Below, in pieces: positions 1-5,693 of a DNA stretch of 7,814 bases; position 1 is the stretch's first letter; each line of letters starts with the position of its first letter. Where the stretch lies: NCBI GenBank assembly GCA_018334735.1, contig JAGXLK010000092.1, positions 1 to 7,814 of the forward strand, in the 5' to 3' direction. The notes under the pieces are model-generated. The model saw only the letters and a list, made by a program, of their open reading frames with translations, did not search any database and was not told the DNA's origin. The stretch is from Planctomycetota bacterium. Its GTDB lineage: Bacteria > Planctomycetota > Brocadiia > SM23-32. A program made the translations under genes and the position numbers.

Positions 1-1813
1 GAGAGGGCCCGACGTATTCGGAAGGGATTGTGACATCGATTTTTACAATTGGTTCGAGCAGTGTCGGACGGCATCGTTCGAAAGCGCCCTGGAAAGCCCG
101 CGCTCCCGCGATTTTGAAAGCCGCCTCGGATGAATCTACGTCGTGATACGAGCCATAGTAAACGGTTGCAATGACGTCGACGATTGGGTAACCCGCCAGA
201 AGGCCCTTTTCCATGGTCTCGACGATACCTTTTTCGACGGCGGGGATGAACTGGTTAGGGATCACCCCCCCCTTAATTTCGTCGACGAATTCAAAGCCCG
301 CTCCACGTTCGCCGGGCTCCAGGCGCAAATAGACTTCTCCGTACTGGCCGCGGCCGCCGGTTTGTTTTTTGTGGCGGTATTGATCTTTGCCGTTTGTGGT
401 TATCGTTTCGCGATAGGGGATAGAGGGTTCGTGGGTGTCGGCGCTGACCCCGTAACGCCTCTGCAATTTGCTGAGCATCACCTCGAGATGGAGATTGCTC
501 ATTCCCGTAATGACAAGTTCGCTGCTCTGTTTATCTCGCTCCAGAGTAAAAGTCGGATCGCCCTCGGCCAGCCGTCTTAATCCACTGTTTATACGCTGCT
601 CATCATCTCGGCTTTGCGGTTCCACAGCCAGCGACATCATAGGACTCGGCAATTCCAATTCGGGGAATTCATATTTGCAGCCTCCCGACCGCAACGTGTC
701 GTGGATCTTGACGTCCTCAACTTTTGTTACGCAGATAATGTCGCCGGGGACAGCTGTATCGAACTCGTTCTGCTCAGATCCAAATACGGTGTAAAGGTGA
801 CCGAGTCGTTCGGTTTCGCCTGTCCGGGCGATTTCAATGTTATCACCGCTTTTGAGTGTTCCGCTGTAGACACGGAAGTAAACAAGGCGCCCGACATGCT
901 CGTCTACAACGCTTTTAAAAACCTGTCCGCAGAATGGGGCTTCGGGGTCTGGTGCCACTTCCACTTCTTCGGGTTCTTCGCCCGTTTTGTCGAGAGCAGT
1001 GTGGGTCGGACCTTCGACAGGCGAAGGGGTGCAGGCGGCGAGCAAATCGAGGGTTTCGGACACACCGATATCGTTTTCGGCCGCAGAGCAGAGGATGGGG
1101 ACGATTTCTCCACCCAGAATGGCGTGTTTGAATGTGGTTTCAAGTTCTCCCTTGCTCACTTCTTCGCCTTCAAGGTAGCGTTCCATAAGTTCGTCGTCGC
1201 ATTCAATGATTGATTCCCGGAGAGACTGGCTTAGCTCCTCGAAGTTTCCGACGACGCCCTCTGGTGCCTCTTCCGTTTCGAGTAGATTGACCACTCCGCT
1301 GCAGTCGGTCCCCAGCCCGAGCGGTAGGAAAACAGGAACACATTCCCGGCCGAAGGCATCCTGGATGTCGTTCAGAAGTCTCTCGAATTGGATATTTTCC
1401 GCATCCAGGTGAGAGATCATCAACATCCGCGCTACGCCGTAGTTCTCCGCCAGTTGCCATGTGCGGCGGGTGTTCAGCCGCACGCCGTCGCTGGCGTCAA
1501 CCGCCACAAGAGCTGTTTCCACAACGGGGATGGCTGTTGCGGCAGCGCCCATGAAATCGAGATAACCGGGGGTATCGATTAAATTAAAAATTTTATCATC
1601 AGTCTCAAAATGAAATATCGCACTTTCGATCGAAAATTTACGTTCCTTTTCCTCGGTTGTATAATCGCTCAGAGATGATCCTTCGTCGACACTCCCTGCA
1701 CGGTTAGTGGCCTCGGCGGCGTGTAAGAGATGATCCACAAGGGTGGTTTTCCCGCTGCTACCGTGACCAACAAGAGCAATATTACGGATCTGCGAAACAC
1801 TACGTTCTGCCAT
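1..1813 (-). CDS. Elongation factor G-like translational GTPase (EF-G paralogue), 3' end cut by window
   Basis: The frame is open from an ATG at 1813 to the left edge: 604 codons of a family near 690-700 residues, so most of domain V is missing. The start MAERSVSQIRNIALVGHG is preceded by GGAGG at good spacing. The GTPase domain shows G1 GHGSSGKTT (residues 16-24), G3 DTPGYLDF (80-87) and G5 CSAA (242-245). Domain II spans roughly 292-385, domain III 390-480 (GMSNLHLEV) and domain IV from about 480 (HKKQTGGRGQYGEV, then GSYHDVDSSEAAFKIAG). The G1 wording and the missing RGIT switch I (KERKFSIES at 56-64 instead) mark the EF-G-like paralogue group rather than the main FusA. G4 is SHLD (134-137) instead of NKxD. 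The cellular role of this group is poorly defined; ribosome-associated GTPase activity is an inference. It lies 96 bp behind hisA and is probably co-transcribed. The family is certain, the subfamily likely. Confidence 0.93.
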   Translation of the reverse strand, partial: MAERSVSQIRNIALVGHGSSGKTTLVDHLLHAAEATNRAGSVDEGSSLSDYTTEEKERKFSIESAIFHFETDDKIFNLIDTPGYLDFMGAAATAIPVVETALVAVDASDGVRLNTRRTWQLAENYGVARMLMISHLDAENIQFERLLNDIQDAFGRECVPVFLPLGLGTDCSGVVNLLETEEAPEGVVGNFEELSQSLRESIIECDDELMERYLEGEEVSKGELETTFKHAILGGEIVPILCSAAENDIGVSETLDLLAACTPSPVEGPTHTALDKTGEEPEEVEVAPDPEAPFCGQVFKSVVDEHVGRLVYFRVYSGTLKSGDNIEIARTGETERLGHLYTVFGSEQNEFDTAVPGDIICVTKVEDVKIHDTLRSGGCKYEFPELELPSPMMSLAVEPQSRDDEQRINSGLRRLAEGDPTFTLERDKQSSELVITGMSNLHLEVMLSKLQRRYGVSADTHEPSIPYRETITTNGKDQYRHKKQTGGRGQYGEVYLRLEPGERGAGFEFVDEIKGGVIPNQFIPAVEKGIVETMEKGLLAGYPIVDVIATVYYGSYHDVDSSEAAFKIAGARAFQGAFERCRPTLLEPIVKIDVTIPSEYVGPS

Positions 1814-1819
1814 AAAAGA

Positions 1820-1824
1820 CCTCC
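1820..1824 (-). promoter_or_regulatory. Ribosome binding site of the EF-G-like gene
   Basis: The minus strand reads GGAGG followed by six bases and then ATG at 1813. This supports that start; the conserved G1 motif begins 15 residues later, as expected for the family. Confidence 0.75.
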
Positions 1825-1835
1825 AGCTGTGCTAA

Positions 1836-1878
1836 AGATTCGAGCCCGGGCTTCCAGTCTGTACGGCCCGGCAAATCT
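1836..1878. repeat. Imperfect inverted repeat in the hisA / EF-G-like spacer
   Basis: On the plus strand AGATTC (1836-1841) can pair with AAATCT (1873-1878) using one G-T wobble, and CCGGGC (1846-1851) pairs perfectly with GCCCGG (1866-1871) around a 14-base loop. On the transcribed (minus) strand no T-run follows, so it does not look like a terminator for hisA. It sits just upstream of the ribosome binding site of the EF-G-like gene and could be a leader hairpin or a processing site. On the plus strand it is followed by ATTTTTG, but no plus-strand gene ends here. Confidence 0.4.
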
Positions 1879-1909
1879 ATTTTTGTATGTTCGTTCAAGT
1901 GTTTGTGTT

Positions 1910-2662
1910 TTAATTCTGTCCCGGTGACGCCGAGAGACGTCCCGGGAATTTTTTTGCGGTTTCGAGGGCGTCTTCGAGTTTCAATTCCCCCTCGTAAAGG
2001 GCTTTGCCGGTGATGACAGCATCGGCTCCACATTCACCGAGCCGGCGGATATCATCAACGCTGCTGACGCCTCCAGAGGCTATGACCGGGACGGGAGTTG
2101 TTTTGATGATTTCCTCGACTCCATTGAAATTCGGGTGAGTCAACATCCCGTCTCGGGATACGTCAGTATACAGGAAAGCCGCGGGTGCTCCGTCAGCCAG
2201 TCGGGAAGCCAGGTCCCGTGCGGGTATACCGCTGTTTTCCTGCCAGCCTTTAACTGTAATTAATCCTTCCCGCGCGTCGAGTGCGATAACGATACGATCC
2301 GGCAACTTCTGGCAAAGCTCAACCGCCCACTCAGGATCCAGAGCCGCTTTGGTGCCTATGACAGCGCGAGCGGCACCGGCTTCCAGCACCCTCTCAACGG
2401 ATTCGACAGAGCGAAGTCCACCTCCGACTTCCACAGGTATATGCAGCTCTGAGAGGACGCGTTTGACAACATCGCGATTGCCGCCGCTTTCATTAATGGC
2501 GCCATCCAGATCCACCAGGTGAAGCGCTTCGGCTCCAGCATCTTCCCAGTGGCGGGCCGCCCGGGAAGGCGCCTCGTAATACGTTTTACCGGTCCCGGGG
2601 TCTCCTTGAAGGAGGCGAACACACCGGCCTTCCTGGATATCGACGGCTGGTAGGACAATCAT
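1910..2662 (-). CDS. hisA: Phosphoribosylformimino-AICAR-P isomerase (HisA)
   Basis: HisA catalyses the Amadori rearrangement of ProFAR to PRFAR, a cytoplasmic step of histidine biosynthesis. The 250-residue product has the usual length and a complete (beta/alpha)8-barrel pattern. It opens with MIVLPAVDIQEGRCVRL carrying the first catalytic Asp (D8); the second is D129 in IALDAREG. Phosphate-binding glycine motifs are VGGGLRS (79-85) and ASGGVSS (195-201), and YTDVSRDGM (165-173) is the usual conserved stretch. I chose the ATG at 2662 because the conserved start begins there; a TTG at 2734 would add 24 Cys-rich residues with no support. The ribosome binding site is weak (GAG about 9 bases upstream). 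Loop 1 reads GDPGTGKT (20-27), a chance match to the Walker A pattern. No other his gene is in the window, so it appears detached from a his operon. A consensus promoter lies 181 bp upstream. HisF is the closest alternative, but the N-terminus and KGWQENSG favour HisA. Confidence 0.95.
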   Translation of the reverse strand: MIVLPAVDIQEGRCVRLLQGDPGTGKTYYEAPSRAARHWEDAGAEALHLVDLDGAINESGGNRDVVKRVLSELHIPVEVGGGLRSVESVERVLEAGAARAVIGTKAALDPEWAVELCQKLPDRIVIALDAREGLITVKGWQENSGIPARDLASRLADGAPAAFLYTDVSRDGMLTHPNFNGVEEIIKTTPVPVIASGGVSSVDDIRRLGECGADAVITGKALYEGELKLEDALETAKKFPGRLSASPGQN

Positions 2663-2836
2663 CGCAGGTTTCTCACAGTAAGGCGTACAGTTTTCAGTGG
2701 AAGGGACCGTCCCGCGCCGGCAGCAGACAGGCAATGTTCGGCCAACTGCGTGAGATTATCCGTTCAGATATCCGCGGTTGTGCCACCTGACGTTTCCGAC
2801 AGAACCGGTTAGCGGTTCGCAAAGTGTTGTAATACG
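2663..2836 (-). other. Long untranslated leader of hisA
   Basis: This is the stretch between the predicted transcription start (about 2836) and the hisA ATG, roughly 174 nt. It contains a hairpin GAACCG/CGGTTC with a five-base loop (2802-2818) close to the predicted 5' end and a GGGAC-N-GTCCC palindrome (2703-2713). I found no His-rich leader peptide, no T-box or other riboswitch that I recognise, and no tRNA. Leader status depends on the promoter call. Confidence 0.4.
2753..2774. repeat. Near-identical short direct repeat in hisA leader
   Basis: On the plus strand AGATTATCCG (2753-2762) and AGATATCCG (2766-2774) stand three bases apart and differ by one inserted T. It may be chance or a small protein-binding site downstream of the hisA promoter. 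Confidence 0.35.
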
Positions 2837-2842
2837 AAGTGA

Positions 2843-2871
2843 ATTATAGGAACTTGGTGCAAACGTGTCAA
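2843..2871 (-). promoter_or_regulatory. Perfect-consensus sigma70-type promoter for hisA
   Basis: On the minus strand TTGACA (2871-2866), exactly 17 bases, then TATAAT (2848-2843): both hexamers and the spacer match the ideal vegetative promoter. Transcription should begin near 2836 and run into hisA and then the EF-G-like gene. No operator-like symmetry overlaps the hexamers. Confidence 0.75.
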
Positions 2872-2946
2872 CGCGAAGCGGGCGATTGAACGCTATCTCG
2901 GAGCAATTGCCACAAATGGGCCTTGCCCCAATTAAGGGCACTGATA

Positions 2947-2981
2947 TGATCAATACCGCGCTGCATGACAGATCTTGATCA
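2947..2981. repeat. TGATCA-based inverted repeat, candidate operator
   Basis: TGATCAA (2947-2953) and TTGATCA (2975-2981) form an inverted repeat whose arms each contain the self-palindrome TGATCA. An overlapping TGAT-ATG-ATCA lies at 2942-2952. The pair ends about 22 bp before the -35 box of the plus-strand promoter, between the two divergent promoters, where an activator or repressor site would be expected. No known regulator is recognised. Confidence 0.35.
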
Positions 2982-3003
2982 GTCCTGCGGTCGACGCGAA
3001 ATC

Positions 3004-3032
3004 TTGACAGGCAGGGGATTTGAGGGTAGATT
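3004..3032 (+). promoter_or_regulatory. Sigma70-type promoter for the exported repeat protein
   Basis: TTGACA (3004-3009), a 17-base spacer, then TAGATT (3027-3032, four of six consensus bases). It predicts a start near 3039 and a leader of about 90 nt before the ATG at 3129. It diverges from the hisA promoter; the -35 boxes are about 132 bp apart. Confidence 0.6.
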
Positions 3033-3114
3033 GCAGAACAAGCTGCAGGCGCGCCCGTGGCTTGGAGGGAACCGGAAACGGGAGGCATTGCTTGCAGAAT
3101 CAGAATGTGAACAT

Positions 3115-3124
3115 GGGGAGGTGA
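3115..3124 (+). promoter_or_regulatory. Very strong ribosome binding site that decides the 3129 start
   Basis: GGGGAGGTGA contains GGAGGTGA, an eight-base match to the usual 16S anti-Shine-Dalgarno sequence. The GGAGG core ends 7 bases before the ATG at 3129. The alternative ATG at 3171 has only a G-run about 10 bases upstream. Confidence 0.75.
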
Positions 3125-3128
3125 ATGT

Positions 3129-5522
3129 ATGGATACTGAACGCGCGGGTCCGTTTGGGGGTGACGGATCGATGCGACTCCTGTTTGTTATTTTGCTGCTG
3201 TTTTCTCACAACGCCGTTGCCGGTTCAGTTCTGAGTGGGGAAGTTGTTGACGAGACGGGGCAACCGGTGGCGAGCGCGCATGTGATGCTCTACTATTTTC
3301 ACGATATAAGCGGGTTCGGCTCCGTCCCGCTGGCAAAGGCGCGCACCGGCGAGGAAGGACGATTCCAGCTTGAAAAAGGAAAGATAGAGATACCGCCGAT
3401 TGCTTTGAGCCGGCGGGTTATGATGCAGCTTTTTCTTATAGCTCTCGCTCCTGGTAAGGCCGCTGGAGCCGCGGAAGTCCTGCCCGAGAAAACCGATAAT
3501 TATCGTCTCGAATTAAGCGAAGGCAGGAATATCATATGCCGCGCGGTTGAACATGGTCGGCACGGGGGGGGCAAAAAGCGGGTCAAAGATGCAAAAATCA
3601 GCGTGGCGGATTTCGGATCATGGGGGCCCGCCGGAGTTTTCTTTGAACGGGGAATCGTTAGCCGCCTTTTGAATGATTTTTATAGTGCGACATCTGACGC
3701 CGACGGTCTGGCCGAAATCCAGAACGTTCCTCAGAGCAATATTCGAGTGAGAGGGAGTCACGAAAATTTTCTGGTATGGCCTGCCATCAGTCGAGTAAAC
3801 AACGGAGAGGCAGAGTTAAGGATGAGAGAACACCCGTTGTTTTTCGGGGCGACGAAAGGCATTGTGAAAAGCGCAGATAACGATGATCCTATCAAAGGGG
3901 TACTCGTTATGTCGCCTTTGCATCACAGGGCGGCTGCCGGTGGCTGGGATAAAACGGATGAGGCGGGTCAATTCCAGCTTTCTTTGAATTCGCCCATGGC
4001 CCGAAGGCATGGATTGATTTTGCGGGACCCTTCTTACGATCCACATTGGGCAACAAGAATGACTCCGGGTAAAAATCCGCGAGATTTCATGCGCCGGCGT
4101 ATCAACCGAGCAAAAGAAGCGGGGGGAAACGCCGAAACGGATGAATTCATGTTGGAGAGAGGGAAGCAAATTTCGATTAGTGTCATAAACACCATAACGA
4201 AAAAACCCGTGGATAAGGCCATTGTCGCGCTCAAGTTCTCGCGGAACAGGCAGCGGGCCCGACAGCATCGCTTCTACTTCAGAGCTTCATTCTGCCGGGT
4301 AACCGGTCAGGACGGATGCTGCCATTACCGGGTTCCTGAAGATCAAACGGAGGTTGATGTAAGCATCGTGGACGCGTTTGATGGGGGGGTTATTGGTCAA
4401 GAGCGCACGAATAAGATACAGCTGGAAGGCGCTGAAAATCAGGCGACCGTAGGCGTAGGCTTGGTTGAACCAGTGAACTGTGAGCTTGTTGTCCGGGAAA
4501 AAGAGGGGCAAATCGTGCCGAGGACACGACTTTGGTTGAGAACTATCGCTTCCAGACGAGTTCTGGAGGGACTGACAGCAAGCGATGGGCGGGCCCGGTT
4601 GGCAAAGCTGATTCCCGGCGAGAAAATGAAAGTTTGCGCAATCTCTCCAGAGGGCAGAATGGCTGCTTTTGAGGACCTTCAGGCGCCGGAGAAAAAAGGC
4701 GGTGGAACCTTTCTTATCCGGTTGCAAAAAGCTCTGAGCGGGGAAATCATTCTGAAGGATAACGAAGGGGAAATTCTCGACGACGGGCGGTTATGGATTT
4801 ATGTCAAAGACCACGCAAAATCTATGCTTTTCAGGCCAGATGAGGGGCTGATAGAGGAAAAAACTGATGGCCATTTTGCCATTAAAGCACTTCTCCCCGG
4901 CGTAAATTACATAATCAGAGCCCATGCCAGGGGATATCGTCAGGAGCACGACGGAGGGGTTAAGTGGATGATAAAAGCAGGAGAAACAAAACCCAAGAAA
5001 GTTGTGGTGCTTGAAAAAATACCCAGAGACCGGAGGCACGTTAATCGGGGCAACGTAGTACGAGCGAGGCAGAATGTTGGAAGAACGCCAGAGCCTGTTC
5101 CTCCGGAGAAAGAATACAAAAGAGATCTTGCCACGCTGGAAGATGCAGAGCGAGCGCTCCCGGATACCGTTCAGAAATACCTGACCTGGTATGTCGATGA
5201 CCACGGTATCGCTCTGGCGGATAAGAAGAAGCGGAAAGTCTATCGCTTCCCCGGCCTGTTGGGGTTTGAAGAAATCGATGTCCGAGAATTTGCTTTCGGT
5301 GTGAAAAAGGTCTGGGTTGCTACGGATAAAGGGCTGATCGGTTGGGATCGCAAACAGCGTTTTTGGACCCGTTTTGCGCCGGAGATTGAGAAGTTAAATG
5401 CTCCCGCAAAATCGGTATCAGTGGAGAAGGATAGCAGCGTTCGGGTTGTTCTTCAGCTGGGTGAGGGTGAACAGGGGATCTACCGTTATGATCCGCGGGA
5501 CCGAAGATGGCATAAAGAGTAG
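3129..5522 (+). CDS. Exported multi-repeat protein with carboxypeptidase-regulatory/transthyretin-like domains
   Basis: I do not recognise a named family for the whole 797-residue protein. A signal peptide is clear: Arg16, a hydrophobic core (17-25) and an AVA|G cleavage site after residue 31. About six tandem beta-sandwich units follow, each ending in a T-x-x-x-G-x-[hydrophobic] turn and often a xPG/xPx turn: near 34-85 (TGEEGRFQL), 130-212 (SDADGLAEIQNVP), 242-310 (TDEAGQFQL), 346-413 (TGQDGCCHYRVP), 448-533 (SDGRARLAKLIPG) and 536-629 (TDGHFAIKALLPG). After a basic, proline-containing linker (630-675), residues 685-797 resemble propeller half-blades (VWVATDKGLIGWDRKQRFW; YRYDPRDRRW). Such domains bind ligands or build cell-surface scaffolds; no catalytic motif is visible. 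The start at 3129 fits the strong ribosome binding site but gives an acidic 14-residue extension before the signal peptide; MRLLFV at 3171 is the alternative. It is expected to be periplasmic or at the cell surface. Confidence 0.85.
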   Translation: MDTERAGPFGGDGSMRLLFVILLLFSHNAVAGSVLSGEVVDETGQPVASAHVMLYYFHDISGFGSVPLAKARTGEEGRFQLEKGKIEIPPIALSRRVMMQLFLIALAPGKAAGAAEVLPEKTDNYRLELSEGRNIICRAVEHGRHGGGKKRVKDAKISVADFGSWGPAGVFFERGIVSRLLNDFYSATSDADGLAEIQNVPQSNIRVRGSHENFLVWPAISRVNNGEAELRMREHPLFFGATKGIVKSADNDDPIKGVLVMSPLHHRAAAGGWDKTDEAGQFQLSLNSPMARRHGLILRDPSYDPHWATRMTPGKNPRDFMRRRINRAKEAGGNAETDEFMLERGKQISISVINTITKKPVDKAIVALKFSRNRQRARQHRFYFRASFCRVTGQDGCCHYRVPEDQTEVDVSIVDAFDGGVIGQERTNKIQLEGAENQATVGVGLVEPVNCELVVREKEGQIVPRTRLWLRTIASRRVLEGLTASDGRARLAKLIPGEKMKVCAISPEGRMAAFEDLQAPEKKGGGTFLIRLQKALSGEIILKDNEGEILDDGRLWIYVKDHAKSMLFRPDEGLIEEKTDGHFAIKALLPGVNYIIRAHARGYRQEHDGGVKWMIKAGETKPKKVVVLEKIPRDRRHVNRGNVVRARQNVGRTPEPVPPEKEYKRDLATLEDAERALPDTVQKYLTWYVDDHGIALADKKKRKVYRFPGLLGFEEIDVREFAFGVKKVWVATDKGLIGWDRKQRFWTRFAPEIEKLNAPAKSVSVEKDSSVRVVLQLGEGEQGIYRYDPRDRRWHKE

Positions 5523-5523
5523 A

Positions 5524-5543
5524 GGGCGCGCAAGATTGCGCCC
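5524..5543 (+). terminator. Stem-loop directly after the repeat-protein gene, possible terminator
   Basis: GGGCGC (5524-5529) pairs with GCGCCC (5538-5543) around an eight-base loop, starting one base after the stop codon. It is followed by AAAAGG rather than a T-run, so it would be a non-canonical terminator or a 3'-end stabiliser. A second, weaker hairpin, AGCGAA/TTCGCT (5572-5596) followed by T residues, lies just downstream and could assist. Confidence 0.35.
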
Positions 5544-5646
5544 AAAAGGTTAGTGTGCTATCTTAATTAATAGCGAAGAGATTGTTTTTGTTCGCTTTTG
5601 ATGGCAGGGCTTAGATCCGGCTCGAAGTTGCCCCGATGGCGATCAA

Positions 5647-5663
5647 GGTGGGTGTCACCCACC
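5647..5663. promoter_or_regulatory. Perfect palindrome in the lepA leader, candidate operator or hairpin
   Basis: GGTGGGTGTCACCCACC consists of two perfect eight-base arms around a single T, ending 30 bp before the lepA ATG. As RNA it can form a seven-pair GC-rich hairpin with a three-base loop near the ribosome binding region. As DNA it resembles a dimeric regulator site. It matches no operator that I know. Confidence 0.45.
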
Positions 5664-5693
5664 AGATTATTTTCCCTTCACTCGACGGAATTC

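Noticed and set aside
1..1813. Plus-strand open frames (for example 143-580 and 614-1213) opposite the EF-G-like gene.
   Set aside because: They are antisense to a clear EF-G-like protein and have no domain or ribosome binding site of their own.
2582..2605. Walker A-like GDPGTGKT within HisA (residues 20-27).
   Set aside because: It fits GxxxxGK[ST] by letter but lies in loop 1 of a TIM barrel, where HisA usually has GDY-type sequence; there is no Walker B or P-loop fold, so it is a chance resemblance.
2663..2734. TTG start giving HisA a 24-residue N-terminal extension.
   Set aside because: The extension is Cys/Arg-rich, has no ribosome binding site, and the family begins at MIVLPAVD.
2663..2842. 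Possible 4.5S/SRP RNA, 6S RNA or tRNA in the transcript from the consensus promoter.
   Set aside because: The GGAAGGAAGCAGC-type SRP core, the 5'-3' pairing of 6S RNA and a tRNA T-loop motif are all absent.
2756..3088. Minus-strand 110-codon open frame in the divergent intergenic region.
   Set aside because: It spans both predicted promoters, has no ribosome binding site or recognisable domain, and its composition looks like translated non-coding DNA.
5536..5564. Possible promoter TTGCGC-N17-TATCTT before lepA.
   Set aside because: Only three and four bases match consensus and the -35 overlaps the stem-loop after the upstream gene; too weak to list as a feature, although lepA may need a promoter hereabouts.
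5598..5693. Upstream TTG/ATG starts that would extend LepA by about 31-32 residues.
   Set aside because: The added residues have no counterpart in LepA proteins, and the ATG at 5694 gives the standard 599-residue length. The TTG also overlaps the T-run of a hairpin.
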